Shown one piece after another: positions 1 through 8,102 of a stretch of 64,000 nucleotides of DNA. The stretch lies in NCBI GenBank assembly GCA_927417275.1, contig CAKMJV010000033.1:33573-97572 (forward strand), written 5' to 3'. The stretch's first letter is position 1; each line of letters starts with the position of its first letter. The translations under genes and the position numbers were made by a program. The notes below the pieces were generated by a model that did not search any database, was not told the origin of the DNA, and was given only the letters and a program-made list of their open reading frames with translations. The stretch comes from an uncultured Clostridia bacterium (GTDB lineage: Bacteria > Bacillota > Clostridia > Peptostreptococcales > Acidaminobacteraceae).

Positions 1-350
1 ATATGATTTTAAATGAAGAAACGTCAAACATTTCTCAAGGACAAAAGCAACTTATAACCATCGCAAGGGCATTTTTGACGAATCCAAAATTACTTATTTT
101 AGATGAAGCAACCAGTTCAGTGGATACGCGAACAGAGGTACAAATTCAAGAAGCCATGAAGCGTTTGATGGAAAATCGAACAAGTTTCATTATAGCACAT
201 CGGTTATCCACCATACGTGATGCCGACTTGATTCTGGTTATGAATCATGGTGACATTATTGAACAAGGAACACATATCGATTTACTCAATCAAAATGGTT
301 TTTATACTGAACTGTATAACAGTCAATTTGACACTGAAAAAGTTAGCTAA
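1..350 (+). CDS. ABC exporter ATP-binding subunit, C-terminal part (5' end outside window)
   Basis: This is the last 116 codons or so of an ABC-type exporter half (membrane domain fused to ATPase). Visible in order are the signature region ISQGQKQ, Walker B with catalytic glutamate ([10 protein letters not shown]), the D-loop (SSVDTRTE) and the H-loop histidine (IIAHRLST). The SQGQ form of the signature and the intact glutamate are typical of the catalytically competent half of heterodimeric multidrug exporters, so a partner half-transporter may lie upstream of the window. Membrane segments and Walker A are not visible. The substrate cannot be inferred. A strong terminator follows directly. 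Confidence 0.9.
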   Translation, partial: MILNEETSNISQGQKQLITIARAFLTNPKLLILDEATSSVDTRTEVQIQEAMKRLMENRTSFIIAHRLSTIRDADLILVMNHGDIIEQGTHIDLLNQNGFYTELYNSQFDTEKVS

Positions 351-359
351 AGCCTTATG

Positions 360-387
360 GATGCGAGATTTCTCGCATCTTTTTTTA
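360..387 (+). terminator. Intrinsic terminator after the ABC exporter gene
   Basis: Nine-base inverted repeat GATGCGAGA / TCTCGCATC with a tiny loop, followed by seven T residues. It ends the ABC exporter transcript 10 nt after its stop codon. Confidence 0.9.
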
Positions 388-524
388 TACAAACATACAA
401 ATAATTTTGATTGTTTCAAACAATTCAGGGTATTTATTTGATGAATCATGTTTTCGTAGAAGTACATGCGTGCTATCGGTTGCACAATATTTTAATGTTT
501 TGTTTGGAAAATGTGAATAAAATA

Positions 525-553
525 TTGCCATAGAGATAATTTGCATGTATAAT
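525..553 (+). promoter_or_regulatory. Sigma-A promoter of the sugar ABC transporter operon
   Basis: TTGCCA at 525-530 and a perfect TATAAT at 548-553, separated by exactly 17 nt. It lies about 150 nt upstream of the binding-protein start, leaving room for the operator-like palindrome at 587-602 in the early transcribed region. Confidence 0.75.
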
Positions 554-586
554 GAGCGTAAATGAGGTTATTTTTTTTGAATTCAA

Positions 587-602
587 GTGCAAACGTGTGC
601 AC
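587..602 (+). promoter_or_regulatory. Candidate LacI-family operator
   Basis: The 16-mer GTGCAAACGTGTGCAC is a near-perfect palindrome (14 of 16 positions symmetrical) with the central CG step typical of LacI/MalR/CcpA-type sites. It sits roughly 30 nt downstream of the expected transcription start, a roadblock position. The LacI-type regulator encoded at 6702-7700 is the obvious candidate ligand; CcpA is the alternative. The assignment is inferred from position and symmetry. Confidence 0.55.
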
Positions 603-701
603 GAGTTGCACAGTTTGAATAATTTATTCAAAATATGATTTACCTCATAGAAATTTAATGCATGAAATGCGTTCTTAAATGGGAGATGTAGGAGGATTAA
701 A

Positions 702-2030
702 ATGAAAAAGTTATTAAGTTTATTGCTGATTATGGTTATGATGTTTTCACTTGTAGCATGCGGCAGCAACGAAGAAGAGGTAACAACAGATCCAGTAACT
801 ACAAATGCTGAGGTTGCAGATCTTGAAGCGACAATTTCAGTTCAAGTTGAAGCAACGTGGCTTGAGTACTATGAAGCAGTAAAAGCAAGAGTATTAGAAA
901 CTTATCCAAGTGCGACTATTAATTTTATTGAAGTGGGTTCTTTTGATCATTTAGATACACTTGATAAAACAGATGTTACAAACACTGACGTAGCAGATGT
1001 ATTTGCATTACCTGCAGATAGAATTTACGGCTTAGCACAAAACCAAGCACTTGCTGGTCTTGATGCTAAAGCGATGGCAACTAATGTTGGTGATTTCGCT
1101 GACTATGATGCTGGTTTGGGTGGTAACTTTAATGTTGAAGGTGAGTATTTAGCATTCCCTATGAATATTGAAACATTAATTAACTTTGCAAACACTGCAA
1201 ATGCTACTGCTTCAAATATTGATTTAAGCGGTACGATTGAATTTACAGATTTAAATCCTGAATCTATGCTTATTCCTATTTGGAATGCTTGGTTTGGTGT
1301 TGCGGTTACGAATTCTGCAGACATCGAATTTCTTGGCAAAGATGATGCAGGTAATTTGTTTTCAGATTTAACAGCAGATTGGGCTGACCTTCCTGCAGAA
1401 AAGCAAGCTGTTTTCACAGCGATTTTTGAATATTGGCAAGCACACGATGCAGCGGGCACACCACTTTGGGATGAAAACGCAGCATGGGGATATATGGATG
1501 ATGCATTTAAATCTGGTGGACAAACAACGATCAGACTTGAAGGTCCATGGTCAACAGGTGGTTTATCAAACCTTGCAAATGAAGGTGCTGATTTAAATAT
1601 TGTACCGATTAACCAAGTAACACTTAATGGTTTACCATTTGCACACTGGAAAGGTGGCTGGGGATTAGGCGTTAATGCGAGAGTTGAAGGCAATGCAGAT
1701 CAAATGATGCTTGCTCAAAAATTCATCGAAGAAGTTGTAAATACTGATTATGCAGTTGATTTCTTTAATGCAACAGGTAAAATTTTAGAAAATGTTGATC
1801 CTTCTGTTTATTTAGAGTCTGAAATGACAGATGAAAACAAAGCAGTTGTTGCTTCTGTTATTGCATCATACCAAGATGCACCTGCTAGACCGCTCTTTAC
1901 TGAGTGGGGTCCGGTTTGGGATACTTGGAAAAACGGTTTACTATCTTGGTCTGCTGTAAAACCTGCGACTGTTGAAGCAGCTTATGCAGAAGTTCAAGCT
2001 TCATTTAAAGCGATGATGTTAAACTTCTAA
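702..2030 (+). CDS. Sugar ABC transporter substrate-binding lipoprotein (maltose-type)
   Basis: This 442-residue extracellular solute-binding protein captures a sugar, probably an oligosaccharide, for the permeases encoded just downstream. The N-terminus is a lipoprotein signal peptide with a hydrophobic stretch and the lipobox LVAC, so Cys20 would be lipidated and the protein tethered outside the membrane. An acidic, Thr-rich linker follows, then the mature domain. The start has a strong AGGAGG 6 nt upstream. Gene order (binding protein, MalF-like, MalG-like, ATPase, LacI) supports the maltose/maltodextrin family, but the sequence does not fix the substrate. A hairpin directly after the gene probably gives it higher transcript levels than the permeases. 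Confidence 0.85.
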   Translation: MKKLLSLLLIMVMMFSLVACGSNEEEVTTDPVTTNAEVADLEATISVQVEATWLEYYEAVKARVLETYPSATINFIEVGSFDHLDTLDKTDVTNTDVADVFALPADRIYGLAQNQALAGLDAKAMATNVGDFADYDAGLGGNFNVEGEYLAFPMNIETLINFANTANATASNIDLSGTIEFTDLNPESMLIPIWNAWFGVAVTNSADIEFLGKDDAGNLFSDLTADWADLPAEKQAVFTAIFEYWQAHDAAGTPLWDENAAWGYMDDAFKSGGQTTIRLEGPWSTGGLSNLANEGADLNIVPINQVTLNGLPFAHWKGGWGLGVNARVEGNADQMMLAQKFIEEVVNTDYAVDFFNATGKILENVDPSVYLESEMTDENKAVVASVIASYQDAPARPLFTEWGPVWDTWKNGLLSWSAVKPATVEAAYAEVQASFKAMMLNF

Positions 2031-2043
2031 AAACTTACTATGA

Positions 2044-2078
2044 AGAGAAGAAGGGTTAGCCTTTCTTCTCTTTTCTTT
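2044..2078 (+). terminator. Attenuating terminator between binding protein and permease genes
   Basis: A 12-bp stem (2044-2055 with 2060-2071, one G-U pair, loop TTAG) is followed by TTTCTTT. It starts 14 nt after the binding-protein stop and lies inside the operon. Such partial terminators or 3'-end stabilisers commonly raise binding-protein expression over that of the permeases. Confidence 0.75.
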
Positions 2079-2093
2079 ATGAAAGGAATTATA

Positions 2094-2540
2094 ATGCATT
2101 CACAAGCAAAATTACCTTTAAAGCAACTGTATATCATACTCATAGCATGTTCACTTATAATCTTATTATCATCGATAGATGTGCTCATGCGAGTAAAAGA
2201 CGTGACATTATTTGAAAACTGGGTAAAGGCGCAAGCGTTAGAAGGAGATTCTTCTCTATATCTTAACCAGTACGTGGGTTTGAATTTGAGTCTTTTTTTC
2301 ATGAAAATCATTATACCCGTTAGTTTTGCTATATATTCATATGCTGCATATGTTAAAATAAAAATAAATCAACTCTATGTTTTAATATGGAGTATTTTAA
2401 ATATTGGTGGATTGGCGTATACGGCATTCGATCGTCAGTTTCCAAATATCTTATACTATGTAATTATCATTTGTTATGTGTTTTTGGTATTAACGTTATT
2501 GTCGTTGGTCGATGTTATTCGTGAAAGCAAATCTAAGTAA
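2094..2540 (+). CDS. Small integral membrane protein of unknown function in sugar transporter operon
   Basis: I do not recognise this 148-residue protein. It shows four hydrophobic segments: near residues 10-30, 65-85, 95-110 and 118-140. A short extracytoplasmic-looking loop lies between the first two and the C-terminus is charged (VIRESKSK). The chosen ATG at 2094 is preceded by AAAGGA; an ATG 54 nt upstream would place the attenuator hairpin inside the coding sequence and is less likely. It stops right before the ribosome binding site of the MalF-like permease, so the two are probably translated from one message. A role as an accessory membrane subunit of the transporter is a guess from position only. 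Confidence 0.7.
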   Translation: MHSQAKLPLKQLYIILIACSLIILLSSIDVLMRVKDVTLFENWVKAQALEGDSSLYLNQYVGLNLSLFFMKIIIPVSFAIYSYAAYVKIKINQLYVLIWSILNIGGLAYTAFDRQFPNILYYVIIICYVFLVLTLLSLVDVIRESKSK

Positions 2541-2553
2541 AGGTGGGAATGTC

Positions 2554-4647
2554 TTGGGAAAATATAATGCATTTTTATATGATGAAGTTGGCAATGCATA
2601 TACACGTAAAAATTTGTATCTGCACGAAATTGCTCAAAATCAAAGTGCGCTTAAATCCGTAACGGGTGCAGACCGGGAAAAGGCCATAAGTGCTTTAAGA
2701 AACTTAATTAGAAATAAGAAAAATCATCCATACAATGTGGATTTTTTGACATATAAAAGAGAAGAACGTAATTTTCTTACGACTTTAAATGCCAAAGTAA
2801 AAACATTGGCAAGTAATCTAGACGCTTCTATGGATCCTAAGTTAAGAAAACTACATCTTGATTTAATTAGAAGCAATGAGAAAAAATCTTTTTACAAGCC
2901 ATATGTTGCTCTAACATATGATGCAGAACTTGAGTACGAGAAGCATCATATTATTTCGATGCAACTGCCTGAGATTATCGAAAAGTATGCACAGACAAAA
3001 AAAGAACTCGTAGAAGCACGCATTAAATTAAAAGAAATTAACCCTGAGGAAGAGCGCACTTTTCATAAGAACTTAAAGCAGTTTATAGTAGGCCAAAGAG
3101 CACTTTATTTAAAAAACAAATCTAAACTAAAAGAGAAAAGAAAGCAAAAAATTATATCTGAAAAAGCATTAAGAAATGGGATCATAGAACTAAAGAAAAA
3201 GAAAAAAGATCTGATTAATACAAAAAAATATACATCTGAAAAGAAATCAACCCAGGAATTAATTAACAATAAAAAATATGTTTTAACCAAAGGTATCCGA
3301 CGCGAAATAAAAGTTTTAAAATCAAATATTGCCGATTCAAGAAGAAAAATTCCAGTAGAGGTTACAAAAACGCAACCTATATATTCTAGATTTACATTTG
3401 TTTTGCCTGGATTAGGCCAACTATTAAATAAACAATATTTAAAAGCAATGTTGTTTGCACTCGGTTCTGCGTTTGTTTATTTCATCGCAATACCTTATGC
3501 ACTTGGTTACGGAAATTATCAAGGCGATGGCATTATGGGCCTAGTTACGCTTGCTGAATTTGGGCTAAAAATCGATAAATCATTAATTTATATGATTGAA
3601 GGTATAGTTGCTATTTTTTTAATCATTATCGCATTTATAATCCTATTACTTTCATATTTGGATGTAAGAAATGTAGAACGTAAAGTGATTAAGGGCATTC
3701 GACCAAGAAATGCATTTGAAACATTATTAGGTGTTGAGCAGGACGGCTTCCCATATTTGGTATCTCTACCTGCACTTTTAGTAACTGTTTTTATCGTACT
3801 TGTACCTATAACCACAGCAATTTTACTATCCTTTACAGGAATGGATCCTAAACATCAGTCTAAATTTGGGTGGGTGGGTATCGACAACTATAAACTCATC
3901 GCAACGGGTTCTGGCCTAGCAGGTTCTGTATTTTGGTCTATATTATGGTGGACTCTTATTTGGACGGCTGTTGCGACTACATTGGCGATAGCTGTGGGCT
4001 TTTTATTAGCTATTATTGCCAACAACGAACGGATTAAAGGAAAAACATTTTTTAGAGTCGTTTATCTTTTGCCTTGGGCAGTGCCAGCTTTTATAACAAT
4101 TATGTTTTTTAGTATTATGTTTTCGCCAGATGGTGCTTTAACGACTTTGATGACGAATATATTTGGTACGCGCATCTTAATTAAAAATGATGCAGTACTA
4201 ACACGCACTGTTTTAATCGGATTACAAACGTGGTTAGGCAGCTCTTATGTGTTCTTATTGTCAACAGGTGTTTTACAAGCGATACCCGGCGACTTGTACG
4301 AGGCAGCGCAAATTGATGGTGCAACGGAGTTTCAAAAACTTAAACGCATAACTATACCGATGGTACTTTTTCAAACGGCACCTTTGCTGGTGGGGCAATA
4401 TACGTTTAATTTTAATAACTTTTCGATCATCTACTTGTTCAATGGCGGTGGACCTTTTAATCCATCGAAGTATGGTAATCTAGCTGGAAGCAGTGATTTA
4501 TTGATTTCTTATATCTTTAAATTAACCATGGAAAACCAATATCAAGCCATTGGCGCAGCCATCTCTATCATTATTTCGATGGGACTTATGCTGTTTGCAT
4601 TTATAGGATTTAAAAATTCAAAAGCGTTTAAGGAGGAGAGGTTATAA
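2554..4647 (+). CDS. MalF-type sugar ABC permease with long N-terminal coiled-coil extension
   Basis: This inner permease subunit (697 residues) is far longer than usual single-domain MalF-type permeases of about 300. Residues 1 to about 270 are highly charged, Lys/Glu-rich and predicted helical or coiled coil. A PGLGQ-containing membrane hairpin follows (about 282-370), resembling TM2/DUF5683-type domains. The classical permease begins near 400 and has the EAA loop (YEAAQIDGATEFQKLKRITIP, near 580) that contacts the ATPase. I chose TTG at 2554 because AGGTGG lies 7 nt upstream and directly follows the previous stop; the ATG at 2512 lies inside the previous gene without a ribosome site. It overlaps the next gene by one base. 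Confidence 0.85.
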   Translation: MGKYNAFLYDEVGNAYTRKNLYLHEIAQNQSALKSVTGADREKAISALRNLIRNKKNHPYNVDFLTYKREERNFLTTLNAKVKTLASNLDASMDPKLRKLHLDLIRSNEKKSFYKPYVALTYDAELEYEKHHIISMQLPEIIEKYAQTKKELVEARIKLKEINPEEERTFHKNLKQFIVGQRALYLKNKSKLKEKRKQKIISEKALRNGIIELKKKKKDLINTKKYTSEKKSTQELINNKKYVLTKGIRREIKVLKSNIADSRRKIPVEVTKTQPIYSRFTFVLPGLGQLLNKQYLKAMLFALGSAFVYFIAIPYALGYGNYQGDGIMGLVTLAEFGLKIDKSLIYMIEGIVAIFLIIIAFIILLLSYLDVRNVERKVIKGIRPRNAFETLLGVEQDGFPYLVSLPALLVTVFIVLVPITTAILLSFTGMDPKHQSKFGWVGIDNYKLIATGSGLAGSVFWSILWWTLIWTAVATTLAIAVGFLLAIIANNERIKGKTFFRVVYLLPWAVPAFITIMFFSIMFSPDGALTTLMTNIFGTRILIKNDAVLTRTVLIGLQTWLGSSYVFLLSTGVLQAIPGDLYEAAQIDGATEFQKLKRITIPMVLFQTAPLLVGQYTFNFNNFSIIYLFNGGGPFNPSKYGNLAGSSDLLISYIFKLTMENQYQAIGAAISIIISMGLMLFAFIGFKNSKAFKEERL

Positions 4648-5540
4648 TGAAATTATTTAAGAAGAAAAATGAATTGTACCTTTCTGATAAACAACCTTTA
4701 AGTACAGTTGGCATCGTAATGCTGGGTATTTCGTATGCGGTATTAATCGCATGGGCAATTGCTATACTATGGCCTTTAACTCAAATGGTTATTTCGGCGT
4801 TTAATGGTTCTCAAGAACAATACTTGATGGTTAATGATAATTTTGTTTTTTCTATTAAACATTTTGAATATTTGTTCAAAGAAACACTTTATTTTACTTG
4901 GGTTAAAAATACGATTTTTATAGCTGCAGTTACTGCAGTGTTGACGCTTGTCATCGTTAGTTTTACTGGGTTTGCGTATTCAAGATATCGATTCAAAGGG
5001 CGTAAAGCATCCCTTATGGCGATTATGTTGATACAGACAATTCCTACGTTCGCTGGAATTACAGCTTTTTTCACACTTCATTCTATTATATCTGCGGTAG
5101 TGCCCGTGTTTTCACGTCAGATGATGCTAATCATGATTTATTCTGGCGGTGGAATTGCTGGCAATACATTTATATTAAAAGGTTATATAGATTCTATATC
5201 TACAGAGTTGGATGATGCAGCCAGAATTGATGGTTGTACAAGCATGCAGGTTTATAGACTGATTATTATGCCCATCGCTAAACCGATGCTCGCGATTATT
5301 GCATTATGGTCTTTTATTGGCCCGTTTATGGATTATTTATTGCCTAGAGTTTTACTTACCAATCCTTCGTCTTACACACTTGCCGCGGGCTTGTTTACGC
5401 TTATGAGTGACTTTAGAACGATGAATCAACCGGCATTTGCCGCGGGTGGATTACTAACAGCAATTCCAATTGTTGCACTTTTCATCGTCCTGCAAAAGCA
5501 ATTGGTGTCTGGTTTGTCTCAAGGATCAGTAAAAGGCTAA
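4647..5540 (+). CDS. MalG-type sugar ABC permease
   Basis: This 297-residue integral membrane protein is the second permease subunit and pairs with the MalF-like protein. It has six hydrophobic segments and an EAA-type loop, LDDAARIDGCTSMQVYRLIIMP (around residues 190-212), that couples to the ATPase. Length and C-terminus (QKQLVSGLSQGSVKG, a pattern shared with many MalG proteins) are standard. Its ATG overlaps the stop of the preceding permease gene, and GGAGGAGAGG lies just upstream, which indicates translational coupling. Confidence 0.9.
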   Translation: MKLFKKKNELYLSDKQPLSTVGIVMLGISYAVLIAWAIAILWPLTQMVISAFNGSQEQYLMVNDNFVFSIKHFEYLFKETLYFTWVKNTIFIAAVTAVLTLVIVSFTGFAYSRYRFKGRKASLMAIMLIQTIPTFAGITAFFTLHSIISAVVPVFSRQMMLIMIYSGGGIAGNTFILKGYIDSISTELDDAARIDGCTSMQVYRLIIMPIAKPMLAIIALWSFIGPFMDYLLPRVLLTNPSSYTLAAGLFTLMSDFRTMNQPAFAAGGLLTAIPIVALFIVLQKQLVSGLSQGSVKG

Positions 5541-5579
5541 TTAAAAACGATACCCTGTGTGTAAATATGAGGAGGCTAT

Positions 5580-6665
5580 ATGAACGTAATTCTTAAAAAT
5601 ATAGGAAAAAAATACGAAGGTAGAGAAGAATTTACCTTAAAAGATATTAATTTAGAAATTGAAGATAAAGATTTTTGTGTTATACTAGGTCCATCGGGTT
5701 GTGGAAAAACAACACTACTTCGTATGATTGCTGGTTTAAACTCTATCACAGAAGGCGATTTATTATTCAGTAACAAACGCATGAATAAAGTACCTTCAAA
5801 AGATCGCGATATAGCGATGGTGTTTCAATCGTACGCGCTCTATCCGCACATGACCGTATATGACAACATGGCATTTTCATTGTCCATGAGAAAAGAAAGA
5901 AAAAAAATAATAGATGAACGCGTTATGGAAGCTGCAGAACTCTTACAAATCAAGGAATATTTATACTCTAAACCTTCTGATATTTCTGGTGGGCAAAGAC
6001 AACGTGTCGCATTAGGACGTGCCATGGTTAGAAAACCAAGTGTGTTTTTAATGGATGAACCGTTATCTAATCTTGATGCAAAACTAAGAGAGCATATGCG
6101 CGTGGAACTGGTTAGACTACACAAAGCGTTAGGCACGACTTCTATCTATGTAACGCATGATCAGACTGAAGCCATGACCATGGCCACAAAAATAGTGTTA
6201 ATGAACGATGGTAAAATTCAACAAGCGGGTAAGCCGGATGAGTTTTATAACCGCCCTGAAAACATATTTGTAGCAAAATTTATCGGTTCACCAACCATGA
6301 ACATCGTTGAAGGTAAAATTATAGGCGGAAAATTTGTAGCCGATCATAATTTAATCATCATTACACCGAGTCCTTCTTCAGCGCTTAAACTCGCTGCATA
6401 TGAAGGAAAACCCGTTTCTGTAGGGATACGCCCAGAACGATTTGAAAGTGGTGGTGAATTTGGAGATACTTTTACCGCGACCATCGATGTGGTTGAAATG
6501 TTGGGTAAAGAAAAAATATTGTATGTTAGATTAGAAAATGGATCAGAGTTAGTTATATCAACACCAGGACACTTTAAATATGTTGAAAACGAAGTGCATT
6601 CTTTTGGTTTTGATGTTGAATCCATCCACTTTTTCTGTTCAGAAACAGGTGAAAGAATCAATTAA
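5580..6665 (+). CDS. Sugar ABC transporter ATP-binding protein (MsmX/MalK/UgpC type)
   Basis: This cytoplasmic ATPase of 361 residues energises the sugar importer. Motifs in order are Walker A GPSGCGKTT (37-45), Q-loop Q83, signature ISGGQ (135-139), Walker B VFLMDE (155-160) and the H-loop His193. The C-terminal third is the TOBE-type regulatory domain of the MalK family. It lies 39 nt after the permease with its own GAGGAGG site. In many Firmicutes one such ATPase serves several sugar importers; here it is encoded with its transporter, so a dedicated role is likely. Confidence 0.92.
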   Translation: MNVILKNIGKKYEGREEFTLKDINLEIEDKDFCVILGPSGCGKTTLLRMIAGLNSITEGDLLFSNKRMNKVPSKDRDIAMVFQSYALYPHMTVYDNMAFSLSMRKERKKIIDERVMEAAELLQIKEYLYSKPSDISGGQRQRVALGRAMVRKPSVFLMDEPLSNLDAKLREHMRVELVRLHKALGTTSIYVTHDQTEAMTMATKIVLMNDGKIQQAGKPDEFYNRPENIFVAKFIGSPTMNIVEGKIIGGKFVADHNLIIITPSPSSALKLAAYEGKPVSVGIRPERFESGGEFGDTFTATIDVVEMLGKEKILYVRLENGSELVISTPGHFKYVENEVHSFGFDVESIHFFCSETGERIN

Positions 6666-6701
6666 AGTCCTTAGGACTTAGATATAAGGAAGTGATTAGA
6701 T

Positions 6702-7700
6702 ATGGCCATTACGATAAAAGAAGTTGCCAAGCTAGCTAAAGTATCACCATCTACAGTTTCACGTGTTATTTCAAAAAGTCCAAGAATAAGCGATGCGACT
6801 AAAAAGGTGGTTTATGCAGCAATGGATGAACTCAAATACAAACCCAATGCAATCGCTAGAAATTTGGCTAATGCTTCTACTAAAACACTTGGCTTAATTA
6901 TTCCAAATCAAGATGAAAACTTGTTTAAAAACCCTTTTTTTATCCAAGCCATGCGAGGCATAAGCATATATGCGCAAAAGAAAAATTACAAAATCATGTT
7001 TAACTACGGGTCCAATCCACAGGATGAACTAAATTTTGTAAGAGAGTTTGTGCATTCCAAGTGGGTAGATGGTGTAATTCTATTAACGGCTTATGAAAAT
7101 GACCTATGCATCGAATATCTTAATCAGGAGGCTTTTCCTTTTGTCGTAGTTGGTAGACCTTATAACATTCATGACATCATGTGGGTGGATAATGATAACT
7201 TTCAAGCGACGTACAACCTTGTCAATCGATTGATCCAAAAAGGATGTCAAGAAATTGGTTTTGTAGGTGGTCCTCAAAAATATATATTCTCCAAAGACCG
7301 TCTAGAGGGGTATAAACGGGCATTAGAACTCAGAAATTTATCTGTTCATCCTGAAACGATTATTGAAACTGAAGACTTTACAGAAACTTATGGCTATGAA
7401 GCCATGGCAAAAATTTGCGCACATAAAGTACCGCATGCTGTCGTTACCACAGACGACTTGTTAGGTTTTGGTGTCATCCAATACTGTAAAGAGCATAACC
7501 TGTCGGTGAAAGTAACGGGGTTTAATAACATTCCCTTATCTGTTTATCAAAACCCTTCACTCACTTCTGTGGACATAAAAGCAGAGGATCTGGGTTATAA
7601 TGCAGCAAAACTGTTAATTCGTGCGCTTGAAGGACTTGAAAATCCAGTTAATCACTATATTGTTGGTACAGATTTAATAGAACGTGAATCCACTAAATAA
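6702..7700 (+). CDS. LacI/GalR-family transcriptional regulator
   Basis: This 332-residue DNA-binding repressor has a LacI-type N-terminal helix-turn-helix (ITIKEVAKLAKVSPSTVSRVI), a hinge helix around residues 47-60 and a periplasmic-binding-protein-like effector domain to the C-terminus. It is the last gene of the sugar transporter block and most likely controls it through the palindrome at 587-602. Its start is preceded by AAGGAAGTG. The effector is probably the transported sugar or a derivative, which the sequence does not show. It is full length for the family and ends at a strong terminator. Confidence 0.92.
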   Translation: MAITIKEVAKLAKVSPSTVSRVISKSPRISDATKKVVYAAMDELKYKPNAIARNLANASTKTLGLIIPNQDENLFKNPFFIQAMRGISIYAQKKNYKIMFNYGSNPQDELNFVREFVHSKWVDGVILLTAYENDLCIEYLNQEAFPFVVVGRPYNIHDIMWVDNDNFQATYNLVNRLIQKGCQEIGFVGGPQKYIFSKDRLEGYKRALELRNLSVHPETIIETEDFTETYGYEAMAKICAHKVPHAVVTTDDLLGFGVIQYCKEHNLSVKVTGFNNIPLSVYQNPSLTSVDIKAEDLGYNAAKLLIRALEGLENPVNHYIVGTDLIERESTK

Positions 7701-7703
7701 AAT

Positions 7704-7754
7704 AAAAGACCGTTTGTCTGTCACTCAAAGTGGCAGTTCAAACGGTCTTTTTTT
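7704..7754. terminator. Bidirectional terminator between lacI-type gene and csoR
   Basis: A 13-bp stem (7704-7716 with 7739-7751) encloses a 22-nt loop. A T tract follows on the plus strand and an A/T-rich tail (TTTTATTTTAT) on the minus strand, so it can stop both convergent transcripts. Confidence 0.88.
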
Positions 7755-7762
7755 GATGTGCG

Positions 7763-8089
7763 CTATTTCATCATTTTCTGAATCGTCGTCATAAGCTCAT
7801 CGATTACTTCTGATTCACCTGCATTTAACCGATCTGTTAGACATGTTTTCATATGCCTTTCTAAAATGACACGACTTAAACTATTAAGAGCAGATTGAGC
7901 AGCAGCGATTTGATTAAGGATATCATCGCAGTATATATCCTTTTCAAGCATACCCTTGACACCTCGAATCTGTCCTTCAATTCGACTACATCTGTTGAGA
8001 AGCGCTTTTTTCTCTTTTTCACTACGGTGTGTATGTCGACTACATGCGCAGGTCGGAGCGGCTTGTGAGATTGAAAGTTCATTAGACAT
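7763..8089 (-). CDS. csoR: Copper-sensing transcriptional repressor CsoR
   Basis: This 108-residue all-helical repressor binds Cu(I) and then releases DNA. The family's Cu(I) ligands are present with the canonical spacing: Cys54 (IYCDD), His79 and Cys83 (RHMKTC). The N-terminus has an additional metal-ligand-rich stretch (CACSRHTHR). I start at the ATG at 8089, which has AGGAG upstream; a longer frame to 8134 would run into copA and lacks a site. It lies 13 nt downstream of copA, so regulator and pump share a transcript and the site at 10424-10440 would make the circuit autoregulatory. Confidence 0.92.
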   Translation of the reverse strand: MSNELSISQAAPTCACSRHTHRSEKEKKALLNRCSRIEGQIRGVKGMLEKDIYCDDILNQIAAAQSALNSLSRVILERHMKTCLTDRLNAGESEVIDELMTTIQKMMK

Positions 8090-8102
8090 ATATGATCTCC
8101 TA

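Noticed and set aside
1103..1693. Long open frame of 196 codons antisense to the sugar-binding protein gene
   Set aside because: No ribosome site, proline/serine-rich composition typical of an antisense shadow, and full overlap with a clear gene.
6665..6679. Palindrome AAGTCCT-T-AGGACTT before the LacI-type gene as an autoregulatory operator
   Set aside because: It lacks the central CG of LacI-family sites, does not resemble the 587-602 site and has no promoter beside it; too weak to call.
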